A stretch of DNA of 64,000 bases from Maridesulfovibrio frigidus DSM 17176 (GTDB lineage Bacteria; Desulfobacterota; Desulfovibrionia; Desulfovibrionales; Desulfovibrionaceae): the NCBI RefSeq assembly GCF_000711735.1, contig NZ_JONL01000001.1, positions 806,001-870,000 on the forward strand, given 5' to 3'. The stretch's first letter is position 1; each line of letters begins with the position of its first letter. Below are positions 19,603 to 29,116 of this stretch, piece after piece. The notes under the pieces are model-generated. The model was not told where the DNA came from. It saw nothing but the letters and a program-made list of their open reading frames with translations, and searched no databases. Made by a program: the position numbers and the translations under genes.

Positions 19603-19653
19603 TAATTCAGCTTCATTCAACCTAATTAAGACTTACTAGTTACTGCGTATTAA

Positions 19654-20604
19654 TTACAACTTACCAAATTCTCTCATGGAAAAGTCTACCCGCTCAGCCA
19701 CCGATAAATTCTGATCAGCAACCGAATCCACAAGATCTACACGCGGGTTAAGCCCATACCCATTCGCCATCTGAATTGCGAGGCCCGGACGCGCGTTCAG
19801 CTCAAGTATGAGCGGCCCTTTATTCGCATCCAAAACGATATCAGCGCCGAGATAGCCAAGCTTGGTCATTTCATAACAACTCGATGCAAGACGTAAACAT
19901 TCCACCCAGTCCGGAATAACCAATTCAGACAATGGCCTCTTCGTATCGGGGTGAACTTCAATAGGCAGACCATGCTGAATAGCAAGTAGTGCGCGCCCTT
20001 TTCCGATATCTATACCAGCGCCAACTGCGCCCTGATGAAGATTTGCTTTACCATCAGAATTTGCTGTGGAAAGGCGCGCCATGGACATTATGGGAAACCC
20101 TTTATAAACGATAATTCGAAGGTCTGGAACCCCTTGGTAAGTGAACCCCTCAAAAACGTCCGCAAACTGCACCATTTCTTCAATCATTGCCACATCAGGG
20201 TTTCCGCCAAGACTGAATAATCCACTCAGGGTATTTGATGCATGGCGATGAAGATCATGCTCATCAATGACTTCTCCGCTGGGCTTCACAAAACCATCAC
20301 CCTCACGGCCCGTAATTACGAGTATCCCTTTTCCGCCGCTTCCCTTGGCTGGCTTCACGACAAAGTTCGGCTCATCCTTTAAAAATGGTACCATTTGCTT
20401 AACGTGCTTTTGAACGCGGATAACTCCCAGCAATCTCGGGACGGCAATTCCAGCAGCTTCAGCAAGAATTTTGGTCTTCAATTTGTCATCTACACTGGGG
20501 TATAAATGCCGTGGGTTATTCTCGGCGATATGCCGCACATTTCGCATATTCATGCCGACAATGCCATGCTCCCGCAATTTTGATGGTGATATAAAACGTA
20601 GCAT
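19654..20604 (-). CDS. ATP-grasp alpha-L-glutamate ligase-like protein
   Basis: 316 residues of an ATP-grasp ligase: FVVKPAKGSGGKGILVI (about 90-106) is the nucleotide-binding loop with its lysine, and PLILELNARPGLAIQMANG is the metal-binding C-terminal motif. It resembles the RimK-related ligase family of unknown substrate (TIGR02291). Its ATG follows the stop of the 7TM gene with no gap, so the two are translationally coupled. Likely forms an amide or peptide bond on a small molecule or envelope protein; the substrate is unknown. Confidence 0.88.
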   Translation of the reverse strand: MLRFISPSKLREHGIVGMNMRNVRHIAENNPRHLYPSVDDKLKTKILAEAAGIAVPRLLGVIRVQKHVKQMVPFLKDEPNFVVKPAKGSGGKGILVITGREGDGFVKPSGEVIDEHDLHRHASNTLSGLFSLGGNPDVAMIEEMVQFADVFEGFTYQGVPDLRIIVYKGFPIMSMARLSTANSDGKANLHQGAVGAGIDIGKGRALLAIQHGLPIEVHPDTKRPLSELVIPDWVECLRLASSCYEMTKLGYLGADIVLDANKGPLILELNARPGLAIQMANGYGLNPRVDLVDSVADQNLSVAERVDFSMREFGKL

Positions 20605-22146
20605 CTAGTCCCTTCCAAGCGGTTCAAAGCGACGAAGTTCACTAAGCCTGTATCCGGTATAGCTACCGATCATCAGGATTACAGCCAACACAACCAGCAA
20701 TAGTTCGGGGAAAGAGTAAGTCAGGTGCCCGACGAAACGATTAGATAGCAAAAGATAGATAAGAGATGCTGTCAGCAGTGTTCCGCCACCCTGAATAAAA
20801 ACCTCCTTCGGACCTTCCTCCTCCCATAAGATAGACATACGCTCGATGGTCCACGAGATAATGATCATCGGGAAGAACGTAACCAGAAGTCCTACATCGC
20901 TGCCCATTTTATAGCTTATCACCGAAATGGCGAGATAGATGATAATGACAAAAACCAGAACTGCCGATATTCGCGGAACAAGCAGCAAATTCAAATGACT
21001 GAGATATGACCGCAAAACAAGCCCGACACTAACTATAAGTAAAAACAACGCTAATCCAGCCAGAAGAGAAGTCTGCAAAAAGGTCAATGCGATCAAAATC
21101 GGCAAAAATGTTCCCGAGGTACTGACGCCCACAAGGTTGCGCATAATAACGACAATTAAGGCTCCGAAAGGAATCAACAATAGCAATTTAAATGAATTCT
21201 GCGCCTGCAAGGGTAGGCTGTAAATTGAAAAATCTATCAGCAGAGAGTCTTTATTCAGACCAGTATCGATTGCAACCTGATTCGCCAAAATTTTGGTAGT
21301 AACAGTCGAAAAGGAAAGTTTTGATTTACTTCCGCCTATCACTTCCAGCATAGACTCGTTATTGACCTGCCAGAGTAGGAATGAATCGGAGTCAATTTCA
21401 GTAGCCTTCGCCGGATCAAGCATCACCCACGAATCACCTTTTTTAATCTCCAAATAGCCTTTAATCTTACGTTTTTTGCCTTCACCGTTAAGAAAGAGTC
21501 CCTTAACCCGCTGAGAAGTAACTCCGGCTTGATTAAGTAAAACCTGTGCAAGACCAAGAGATCCGCCGAACTCACTTTTCATCTCAAGAAGCCTTGAAGA
21601 GCTTACATTTAACTCAGGCTGATTCATAAGTCTGAGCAATTCCTTCGAAACGATTACAGGATCATTGCCTTTTTTTCTGGCATCCTTAATCAATGAATCC
21701 GCCAAAGTCTTAGCAGAACCTGTTAGGATCGAAATTTTCGGACCGTTCTCACGCCCTTTAGCAGACCTTACTCCGGCAACATCCTGACGATAAACATCCG
21801 CCCGCATATAAATTTTATGGGGTCCAGTAGCGGATTTAGCTGTCCATATTCCACGGCTTGAACCGTTTTTAACGACGCTTTTAAAATCAAACCCCGGAGC
21901 CTGCTCCTGAATATTGGCAACAACAAGATCGTTAAGATTGTCCGGCATATTCAAAGAAACTTCCACAGGTCCACCATCTGCAACAAAAGTTACCGCGGCC
22001 TCAACGGTCCAAACGGTTTCCTTCGCATCAGGCGACAGTGAAAAGCCAAGAACTGAAATCTTATAAACCGAAACACCAACTCCTAAAATAAGAAGTAAGC
22101 TGATTAGAATAAGTAACTGATTCTTATTTTTATTTTTCATTTTCAT
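20605..22146 (-). CDS. Inactive transglutaminase/7TM membrane protein
   Basis: 513 residues. An N-terminal helix (10-30) anchors a periplasmic domain (about 35-300) of the inactive-transglutaminase type. It contains a GLAQVLLNQAGVTSQRVKGLFL segment where active enzymes have Cys, but no catalytic Cys is visible. About seven hydrophobic helices follow (about 305-505). This architecture (Transglut_i_TM plus 7TM_transglut) is known beside RimK-like ATP-grasp and retropepsin genes in other proteobacteria. The start overlaps the upstream lipoprotein gene by 17 bases. Probably scaffolds or senses a peptide in the envelope. Confidence 0.85.
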   Translation of the reverse strand: MKMKNKNKNQLLILISLLLILGVGVSVYKISVLGFSLSPDAKETVWTVEAAVTFVADGGPVEVSLNMPDNLNDLVVANIQEQAPGFDFKSVVKNGSSRGIWTAKSATGPHKIYMRADVYRQDVAGVRSAKGRENGPKISILTGSAKTLADSLIKDARKKGNDPVIVSKELLRLMNQPELNVSSSRLLEMKSEFGGSLGLAQVLLNQAGVTSQRVKGLFLNGEGKKRKIKGYLEIKKGDSWVMLDPAKATEIDSDSFLLWQVNNESMLEVIGGSKSKLSFSTVTTKILANQVAIDTGLNKDSLLIDFSIYSLPLQAQNSFKLLLLIPFGALIVVIMRNLVGVSTSGTFLPILIALTFLQTSLLAGLALFLLIVSVGLVLRSYLSHLNLLLVPRISAVLVFVIIIYLAISVISYKMGSDVGLLVTFFPMIIISWTIERMSILWEEEGPKEVFIQGGGTLLTASLIYLLLSNRFVGHLTYSFPELLLVVLAVILMIGSYTGYRLSELRRFEPLGRD

Positions 22147-22810
22147 CGCTCATCGGTGAAGTTTCGTAATCTAAAGTGACATCAACAACGGCCCTGCCAC
22201 CTAAGAAAGTACGCCCGATAAGCACGGGAAATTCGAACTTGGAACGATCAGTCAGAGTAAATTCTGATTTAGTATTTATGGACCCAAGAATCACGTGTAG
22301 TTCAACAACGGGCCTTTCCTGATCGGGCATCCCGTGACGTTTAATTGAAGCAACACGCTTTAGCGGCCGCTCTATTTGAACAGATTGTCCAGCGGGAGAT
22401 GTCATTGTAAAACGTACCCACTTTTTTCCGTCCCTTTCATAACGCTGAATTTTAGTTGCGCTTACTGAAGAAGTCGTTGCACCTGTATCTATTCTAGCAG
22501 CAAGCTTCATTTTTGCTTCATCAATAAAAACGTATTCTTTCTGACCGATAATAAGCATATCATTAAAAGACTTGGGCTTTTTTACCTCCGGTGCAGGCTC
22601 TACTTCTGCTTCGGACTTAGATTCAGGTTTAAGTTTAAGCACAGGCGCAGCCTCATTAACTTCCGGTTTGGATTCCTTAGCCGCGGGTTTAGCCGCGCTA
22701 TCTTCCATTTTCACAGATACAGTAGGATCGGAAGACTGCGTTTGCTTCGGCCCACAAGCACCAAGCGTAAATGCCAGCACTAAAAGTAGAACAGATACCC
22801 ATAATTTCAT
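22130..22810 (-). CDS. Retropepsin-like aspartyl protease lipoprotein (RimB/Zn_protease family)
   Basis: 226 residues. The signal peptide ends in the lipobox LGAC (Cys19). A long Glu/Lys/Pro/Ala linker (20-82) is followed by a retropepsin-like domain with the active-site IDTGATTSS (Asp108) and the closing FPVLIGRTFLGG. The family (formerly ATP-dependent zinc protease) is now regarded as dimeric aspartic peptidases. First gene of the three-gene operon; an envelope location fits the periplasmic domain of the next gene. AGGAG precedes the ATG. Confidence 0.88.
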   Translation of the reverse strand: MKLWVSVLLLVLAFTLGACGPKQTQSSDPTVSVKMEDSAAKPAAKESKPEVNEAAPVLKLKPESKSEAEVEPAPEVKKPKSFNDMLIIGQKEYVFIDEAKMKLAARIDTGATTSSVSATKIQRYERDGKKWVRFTMTSPAGQSVQIERPLKRVASIKRHGMPDQERPVVELHVILGSINTKSEFTLTDRSKFEFPVLIGRTFLGGRAVVDVTLDYETSPMSDENEK

Positions 22811-23000
22811 TTGCGATAACTCCTGGCAAAAACTTAAATTTAATCACTAAAACGAGAACAAGCACCCCATTGATTGATAAAGAAACCCTCAAAGCCAATT
22901 CTTAACAAATTTTGTTAAATCTTTTGCAAGAATAGCGACTTAAAAAGTACATTAAATTCAATTAAGAATCTATTACAATCAAATATTTATCGCCCACAAA

Positions 23001-23032
23001 AAAAGGGCCGATTCCAATAGAATCGGCCCTTT
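23001..23032 (-). terminator. Intrinsic terminator after the Cys-containing small gene
   Basis: Thirteen-base stem AAAGGGCCGATTC/GAATCGGCCCTTT, with a T7 run following on the minus strand. Confidence 0.9.
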
Positions 23033-23056
23033 CACTATTCAAAATCAGGCTGCGAA

Positions 23057-23419
23057 TCAGCCTCCAAACCATCCAGGAGAGATAACTTCTAAAGCTTTTG
23101 TGTAATGTACACGCAAATCTTCAAGTTTACCTGTGATCATCTTCTCTTCTTCACCCAAGCTTACAGGACAAATTTCCTGCATTTGCTCAACAACACCATC
23201 AAGCTCTCTCATGATGGACTTCATCATAATAATCTGATCTTTGAGGACAGAAGATTTATCATCTGCTAAAACATCATAAAGGCGAGCTTTCCATGAGTTA
23301 AGCTCCATTTCAAGACCTTTACAGTAATTTTTAACAGCCTTCTTTTTACCTTCCTCAGTGCTACAACCGTCAATCCCTAGACAACTCGGGCATGGTCCTG
23401 GATAATCCATATTCGCCAT
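23057..23419 (-). CDS. Conserved hypothetical Cys-containing helical protein
   Basis: 120 residues, not recognised. An N-terminal CPSCLGIDGC cluster plus two later cysteines (NYC, EIC) could bind metal; the remainder is predicted as long helices (LEMELNSWKARLYDVLADD; LKDQIIMMKSIMRELDGVVEQM). No export signal. An ideal GGAGG precedes the ATG and a strong terminator follows, so it is a real single-gene unit. Confidence 0.75.
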   Translation of the reverse strand: MANMDYPGPCPSCLGIDGCSTEEGKKKAVKNYCKGLEMELNSWKARLYDVLADDKSSVLKDQIIMMKSIMRELDGVVEQMQEICPVSLGEEEKMITGKLEDLRVHYTKALEVISPGWFGG

Positions 23420-23553
23420 AACAAGCCTCCTGAATCGGTTTAAGTTATTCGAAGCCTAAGTGTAACACCAACAAATCTATTATAAAACTATTTCTTGTAA
23501 TTCTTTACAAAGTTTTTAAGAATGATCTAACATACTTAATTAACTATTCAATA

Positions 23554-24906
23554 TCAACTCCAACGAGAAATATACTCATTTACATTGAATTTACGACGAC
23601 ACCCACGCTCATTCATATAGCGAACAGTTCCATAAACAGGCCGCCCCTTCCAAGCACGATCATGTAATCCCGCTATGGACCAAAGAGCCCCCACGTATCC
23701 ATTCGGAGACCTTCCATCAAGCTGATAACGATCATTTAATATTATCGCCGTTTTGAGTGCATCCTCAGGCGAAGGTGACCATTCTAGTATTTTCTTAGCC
23801 CAGTACATCCGCATGTAACCGTGCATATACCCTGTCCTGCGCATTTGGTTCTGGGCTGCATTCCACAAAAGAGAATGCGTACGTCCCTGCTCAAATTCTT
23901 CGCGGGTATATACGTATTGACGCGGGTCAGCTCGATGCTCATCAAGAGTCTTAACTGCCCAATTGGGTGCTCCGTTTAAGGATGCATAATCTGGATTATA
24001 GAAACAAAAATTTTCTGACAGTTCACGGCGGACAATCAGTTCTTCCAAGAACGCATCCTGTCCTTCACCGCCACCTGTGCCGTGCACATCCAAAGCAGCT
24101 CTTTGCGGGGCTAATTGCCCAAAATTAAAATATGCGGATAGACGAGAAGTGGCTTCTGCATTGGGGTCATTACGCTTCTCTGCATAATTTTTAAGCTTAT
24201 TTTTGATGAAGAACTGCAACGCTATGCTTGCTGCAATCTCTCCAGGATCAGTTTCAACAGGCAGAATTGACCTATCCACATTAATAGCTCGATAAGCTCC
24301 ATTCCAATCCGGGGGATCGACATCGGGAGGAGAAATATTCATAGGTGTTATTTTTGGGAATTCTTCTAAGAATTCAAAGAGAAGGCGATGTATTTTAAGC
24401 CTGATAGTGCGGGCCGAATATTCATGTTTATCTGAAACAAAGCGGGCAGGAACAATGTTTCGTCCATCAACTTCCATAAGCGGAATATGCAATGCACCAG
24501 CGGCAGCCCTCTGCCACGACTGTTCCATTTTCAATGGATTAAAGTCAGTGACCACAACACTCGCACCAATTTCATTTGCAAACTTCACCAGCTCAGCGGC
24601 AGGAGATCCCACGCGAAGAACAAATGGAATACCTAACTTCGATAAACCTCCGGCAACCTCTTCAAGCCCCTTAAGCATGAAATCACACTGCCGAAAAGTA
24701 GCACACATAAAACTTGGCGACATTACAAAAACAACTACCAGCGGACGCGAATCCCCAGCTAGCATACGAGCATGAATCAGCCCCCAGTTATCCTGAACAC
24801 GGTGCTCACGGCTCATCCAATAAAGCACGGGACCACCGCAACTATCAGGATTTCCGATATTTGATATATCATTCAGGGCATAAATACGTTTTTCATTCAC
24901 CCGCAT
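23554..24906 (-). CDS. Class II CPD photolyase (deoxyribodipyrimidine photo-lyase)
   Basis: 450 residues from the ATG at 24906, which has AGGAA five bases upstream; a GTG at 24951 would overlap the previous gene and is less likely. The N-terminal antenna domain begins LYWMSREHRVQDNW. The FAD-binding C-terminal half has the class II signatures MRRTGYMHGYMRMYWAKKIL, LNDRYQLDGRSPNGYVG and WSIAGLHDRAW. The enzyme splits UV-induced cyclobutane pyrimidine dimers using light. It lies 23 bases downstream of the SDR-DUF2867 gene, likely co-transcribed. It implies that this largely anaerobic lineage meets sunlight. Confidence 0.93.
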   Translation of the reverse strand: MRVNEKRIYALNDISNIGNPDSCGGPVLYWMSREHRVQDNWGLIHARMLAGDSRPLVVVFVMSPSFMCATFRQCDFMLKGLEEVAGGLSKLGIPFVLRVGSPAAELVKFANEIGASVVVTDFNPLKMEQSWQRAAAGALHIPLMEVDGRNIVPARFVSDKHEYSARTIRLKIHRLLFEFLEEFPKITPMNISPPDVDPPDWNGAYRAINVDRSILPVETDPGEIAASIALQFFIKNKLKNYAEKRNDPNAEATSRLSAYFNFGQLAPQRAALDVHGTGGGEGQDAFLEELIVRRELSENFCFYNPDYASLNGAPNWAVKTLDEHRADPRQYVYTREEFEQGRTHSLLWNAAQNQMRRTGYMHGYMRMYWAKKILEWSPSPEDALKTAIILNDRYQLDGRSPNGYVGALWSIAGLHDRAWKGRPVYGTVRYMNERGCRRKFNVNEYISRWS

Positions 24907-24929
24907 AAGGTTCCTGCTTGATTTGATTG

Positions 24930-26519
24930 TTACACTTTCGGCAAGTGGCACCTAGGAGCACTACCCTTTATCAGAGTCGGACCCTCTAGAACTTTACATG
25001 AAGTATTAGCAGCTAGTGCCTTTGCCATCCCCTTGAAAACTATGCTGTGAAACGGATATACACTCCACCAATACGCTAGCCCGCCAACTCCGCGGGGTAA
25101 AAAGCGGGCCGTCATTGTCAGCACAGTCTTTTCGTCCCCTTCCGGTTCCAGCGTAAATTCGAGTAACGCCTCGCCTGGTACTTTCATTTCCGCAAGCAGC
25201 AAGAGTCTCTCGTCCGGCTGAACATCAATAACCCGCCAAAAATCCAATGCGTCGCCGACCATAACATTTTCAGAGTTCCTACGTCCCCGATTAAGACCTA
25301 CACCGCCGAAAATTTTATCAATCAGGCCGCGAATTTGCCATAGAAAATTCCAACTGTACCAGCCGTTTTTTCCGCCGATTCCGAGAATATCTTTCCATAA
25401 TTTTTCACGACAACCCTCAAGCTTGATCCGGTATGCCGTATGAAAAACAGTTCCTCCAGCATAGCCAGCATCACCGCAGGCGGCCCATTCAGGATTGCTG
25501 ATTGCCCCTGCATCAGACCAACACGAGTCAACAATCTGTTGCTGAACTTTATCGAGCGCCCTTCGTATGGCTAAACGACAGTCAGTCAATTCACATGGCA
25601 TAATGTCACGAATGCGGTAATCTTTGCAAACCACCCGGTTACGGAGCCCCATAACTAGAGGCCTGGCAAGGCCTAGAGGGATGGGAGAAACCAGTCCAAG
25701 CCAGCACGATGAAAGGTACGGGGTAAGAAGTGGGACAGGTATTATTAGACGTCTGTGTAATCCTGCTTCGTCCTGATAAATTCGAAACAACCGTTCGTAT
25801 GTTTCAATATAAGGACCACCGATATCGAAAGCATCTCCGACTGTCTCCGAATGTTCAAGACTTCCGGCAAGGTAAAAAACCACATCACGGATGCTGATAG
25901 GCTGAGTTTCTGTCTGTACCCATTTCGGGGTTATCATCACAGGTAAACGATCTACTAGATAGCGGATCATTTCAAATGAGGCACTACCTGATCCGAGAAT
26001 TACGCCCGCCCTGAATATGGTGCAAGGGACTTTACCGCCTGACAAAATCTCGCCGACTTCAGCCCGTGATTTCAAATGATGGCTGATGTGCGGATCGTCA
26101 GGGATCAATCCTCCTAAATATATGATTCTCTCAAGTCCGGCTTCTTGTGCTCCTTGGACAGCATTCTGTGCGGCAGTACGGTCTTTTGCCGCAAAATCTC
26201 CTCCACTACCCTGCATGGAATGCACGAGGTAATAGGCGGCATAACATCCACTGAGTACATTCAGTAATGATGAGGAATCAAAAAGATCAGCAGCGGCAAC
26301 TTCACAGCGCTCATGTGAGGCAAATGGACGACATTTAAGTTTGGATATTGAACGCCCCACAGCTCGAACCCGCCAACCTTTTTCAAGTAATTCAGGAACA
26401 AGCCTACCGCCGACATAACCAGTCGCACCAAGGACACAAATGATATAATTACTGCGGTCTTCACGGGAAATATTATCCAATGAATATTCACCACTTTGAT
26501 TTTTTATCAAGTCAGACAT
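24930..26519 (-). CDS. SDR-type NAD(P)-binding protein with C-terminal DUF2867 domain
   Basis: 529 residues. N-terminal Rossmann domain with CVLGATGYVGGRLVPELL (about 27-44) of the atypical SDR type, a long middle segment, then a DUF2867 domain (about 355-520; DALDFWRVIDVQPDERLLLLAEMKVPGEA) that resembles SRPBCC/polyketide-cyclase folds. The function of this fusion family is unknown. It is upstream of the photolyase gene in one probable transcript, suggesting a role in light or oxidant response. GAGGGATC precedes the ATG. Confidence 0.85.
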   Translation of the reverse strand: MSDLIKNQSGEYSLDNISREDRSNYIICVLGATGYVGGRLVPELLEKGWRVRAVGRSISKLKCRPFASHERCEVAAADLFDSSSLLNVLSGCYAAYYLVHSMQGSGGDFAAKDRTAAQNAVQGAQEAGLERIIYLGGLIPDDPHISHHLKSRAEVGEILSGGKVPCTIFRAGVILGSGSASFEMIRYLVDRLPVMITPKWVQTETQPISIRDVVFYLAGSLEHSETVGDAFDIGGPYIETYERLFRIYQDEAGLHRRLIIPVPLLTPYLSSCWLGLVSPIPLGLARPLVMGLRNRVVCKDYRIRDIMPCELTDCRLAIRRALDKVQQQIVDSCWSDAGAISNPEWAACGDAGYAGGTVFHTAYRIKLEGCREKLWKDILGIGGKNGWYSWNFLWQIRGLIDKIFGGVGLNRGRRNSENVMVGDALDFWRVIDVQPDERLLLLAEMKVPGEALLEFTLEPEGDEKTVLTMTARFLPRGVGGLAYWWSVYPFHSIVFKGMAKALAANTSCKVLEGPTLIKGSAPRCHLPKV

Positions 26520-26748
26520 GATCCCTCAATATAAGTTATGCAGGACAAGGGTTAAAGCCAAAGGCAACCCGACTTTTCCAATTATCGTTCAAAAATCACC
26601 CTAACTATATAGCACTTAAAGATGGAAAGCTACATTCAGCCAATTTAAATGATAGATAATAATTGCGCAAAACTGAGCAGGCAACAAGCCCGACAAAAAA
26701 TGTTATTTTAAGTATCTACAAATATCATTAAGAGAACCTATAACCTTG

Positions 26749-26775
26749 TTGACAGGCTACATTGAGAGCTATACG
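26749..26775 (+). promoter_or_regulatory. Possible sigma70 promoter for GGDEF-EAL gene
   Basis: TTGACA at 26749 and TATACG at 26770, spacer 15 bases, which is shorter than ideal. It lies just ahead of the ATG at 26784, so the leader would be very short; this fits the absence of a Shine-Dalgarno site but is weak evidence. Confidence 0.3.
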
Positions 26776-26783
26776 TTTCAAAA

Positions 26784-28466
26784 ATGCATACCCTGAAAGA
26801 ACCCACGAACCTAATCCTTTTCGCCGAGATAGGCTTAGGCCTCATCATTCTTATTACAAGTGCGGCATGCTACCGAAGCTTGGTTAAGCATATCCGCAAA
26901 AATGAAGAAGAGCTGTATCGCTTCACCAAAACGACTTTCACCATACTTATATCATTCATATGTGCATTCATGGTTAGTTATTCGCTTGTACTATTTTCCG
27001 TAATATTTGATCAACATTATAACTTTAATTCGTTATTCGGACCGATACTTTTCCTTGGATCCGTATATGTTCTCGCCACTGCTTATTTCAATGTGGGATT
27101 ATTTAAAAAACTACTGGCTTCGAATGTAGAGCTAAAAAAACAGACCCTTCACGATTACATGACAGGCCTACCAAACAAGCTTTTCCTCATACGCAAAATA
27201 GATCAGGCTCTCGCAAAAAAACGCAAAAACCCAAAAAATTGTTTCGCTATTGCATTTATTGATATTTTGAATTTCAAGCGTGTAAATGACAGTTTCGGCC
27301 ACATTATCGGTGATAAAGTCCTAATTCAAACATCTAAAAGAATAGCAAGTGCTGTCCGCAAAGTAGATACAGTGGGAAGGCTCGGCGGAGACGACTTTAT
27401 CATTTTGATAGAAGACGTAACCCCGCGTGAAGCTATCTGGTTCATGAAAAAAATACGCGGAATCCTAATAAATCCATATAATATAGATGGAATAGAATTT
27501 AAACTAGATATCAGCTATGGAATCTGCACAGATGAGTATGAAAGGCAAAGCGAAAATGGACGGCCTGCAGACCTTATCAACAAAGCTAATATGGCCATGC
27601 GTCGCTCAAAAAAACGTGGCAAAAACAACTTTACAATGTTTGTTGAGTCAATGTTTAACTCTGCCCAAGATTTATTAAAATTTGAAAATGATTTCAAAAA
27701 CGGGCTAGTTAACAATGAATTCATCCTTGTTTTTCAGCCACAATACAGACTTCACCCTGAGCTGACGGTTTCAGGATTTGAGGCCCTTGTGCGCTGGAAT
27801 CACCCAAAGAAAGGCTTAATAAGTCCCTTAGAATTTATCCCGATTGCGGAAAAAACCGGACTGATACTAAAATTAGACAGATACGTTCTTGATAATGCCT
27901 GTAGAATATGGTCCGAATGGCTGCACAAAAACCCACTCTGCTCTAAGCAGCATATATCAGTGAACATAAGCGCTTCACATGTTACAGACTCATCATTTAT
28001 CCGTTTAGTTCAAGCAACAATATTGAAATACGGACTTCCAGATGACTCGTTAGTAATAGAAATAACTGAATCAGCAATTGTTGACGCCCCGGGCTTAGCA
28101 TCTCAAAAACTCAATTTGCTACAAAGTTTAAACGTTAAATGCGCGATTGATGATTTCGGAACTGGCTATTCATCATTAGCATATCTAACAAGGTTCCCGA
28201 CTGACATTCTTAAAATAGATCGTAGTTTCATTGATGGAATAGAGTCATCCACAAGCGCAAAACAAATAGTAAAGTCTGTTATTGATCTGGCACACGGAAT
28301 GAACATGATCGCGATTGCAGAAGGCGTTGAACTTTACTCTCAAATGAAGATCCTCGAAGATCTCAAATGTGACATCGTCCAAGGTTTTTTTCTAGCAAAA
28401 CCTCTCTCTGAGGAAGAAGCTTTTGCGGTCTCAAAAGAAGTAAAATCTATAAGACCGACACAATAA
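26784..28466 (+). CDS. Membrane GGDEF-EAL c-di-GMP protein
   Basis: 560 residues. Three or so membrane helices in the first 115 residues, then GGDEF (about 125-290) and EAL (about 305-555). The cyclase motif reads GGDDF (residues 201-205) rather than GGDEF/GGEEF, so cyclase activity may be reduced. The EAL domain keeps EAL (333-335), EITES, DDFGTGYSSL, KIDRSF and AEGVE, the metal and catalytic residues of an active phosphodiesterase. Net degradation of c-di-GMP is the likelier role. Single gene; no clear ribosome-binding site. Confidence 0.93.
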   Translation: MHTLKEPTNLILFAEIGLGLIILITSAACYRSLVKHIRKNEEELYRFTKTTFTILISFICAFMVSYSLVLFSVIFDQHYNFNSLFGPILFLGSVYVLATAYFNVGLFKKLLASNVELKKQTLHDYMTGLPNKLFLIRKIDQALAKKRKNPKNCFAIAFIDILNFKRVNDSFGHIIGDKVLIQTSKRIASAVRKVDTVGRLGGDDFIILIEDVTPREAIWFMKKIRGILINPYNIDGIEFKLDISYGICTDEYERQSENGRPADLINKANMAMRRSKKRGKNNFTMFVESMFNSAQDLLKFENDFKNGLVNNEFILVFQPQYRLHPELTVSGFEALVRWNHPKKGLISPLEFIPIAEKTGLILKLDRYVLDNACRIWSEWLHKNPLCSKQHISVNISASHVTDSSFIRLVQATILKYGLPDDSLVIEITESAIVDAPGLASQKLNLLQSLNVKCAIDDFGTGYSSLAYLTRFPTDILKIDRSFIDGIESSTSAKQIVKSVIDLAHGMNMIAIAEGVELYSQMKILEDLKCDIVQGFFLAKPLSEEEAFAVSKEVKSIRPTQ

Positions 28467-28487
28467 GGATTTCTCTACCATCAAAAA

Positions 28488-28521
28488 AAATGGTCCCCCC
28501 GCTTTATTAGGGCAACCATTT
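28488..28521 (-). terminator. Hairpin terminator between convergent genes
   Basis: AAATGGT/ACCATTT outer stem with inner C-run/GGG pairing, followed on the minus strand by T8. Serves the DUF805 gene and possibly the GGDEF-EAL gene. Confidence 0.75.
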
Positions 28522-28554
28522 AAATGTATTGTCATTTATTGAAGCAGTGAACTT

Positions 28555-28914
28555 CTAAGCTGTGGGATGATGAGACTTACACCCTTCAAGTTTATCCTCC
28601 TGCAAGCACAACCAGACGAGGTAAATTGCACCCACAATAGGAATCAGCAATAAAATAACCATTCGTCTACTTCGCCCTATGCAATGCAAGCGGCGCATAA
28701 TAAGAGCTATACTAGGCAGCACTGTAGCAACCACATAAACACCTAACAGTGTGTTTAAAACCTTGAGAGCAAACAAATTTTCGACACTGAAAATTGCAAT
28801 CTCAAAAGCGACTATCACAGCAGTGCTGATCATAGCAAAAGCACAAAATTCATCTCTCTTAGCTTTGCCAAAAAAATCGCTGAACTTTTTAAAAACTTCA
28901 AAATATAATTTCAT
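28555..28914 (-). CDS. DUF805 family membrane protein
   Basis: 119 residues. The opening FSDFFGKAKRDEFCAF matches the DUF805 pattern (FxGRxxRxEFW). Hydrophobic helices lie at about 25-45, 50-72 and 85-102, and SIALIMRRLHCIGRS is the conserved loop between helices 2 and 3. The family is small inner-membrane proteins of unknown function. AGGGAA precedes the ATG. Confidence 0.85.
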   Translation of the reverse strand: MKLYFEVFKKFSDFFGKAKRDEFCAFAMISTAVIVAFEIAIFSVENLFALKVLNTLLGVYVVATVLPSIALIMRRLHCIGRSRRMVILLLIPIVGAIYLVWLCLQEDKLEGCKSHHPTA

Positions 28915-29116
28915 TCTTATTCCCTTTTTCTCTAATCAAATTACCACAAAAATAGCGTAATATTGACGTAAAACGTACCATGGCAGAAGATTTCACCCCC
29001 CTGAACATGGTAAGCTACCATCACTAAAGTTTTCACCATTCTCAAGAATAATTTGTCAAGAAAATCTTCTCTTAAGATTTTTTTCACAATCTTAAAATTG
29101 CAATATTCTACTGAAA

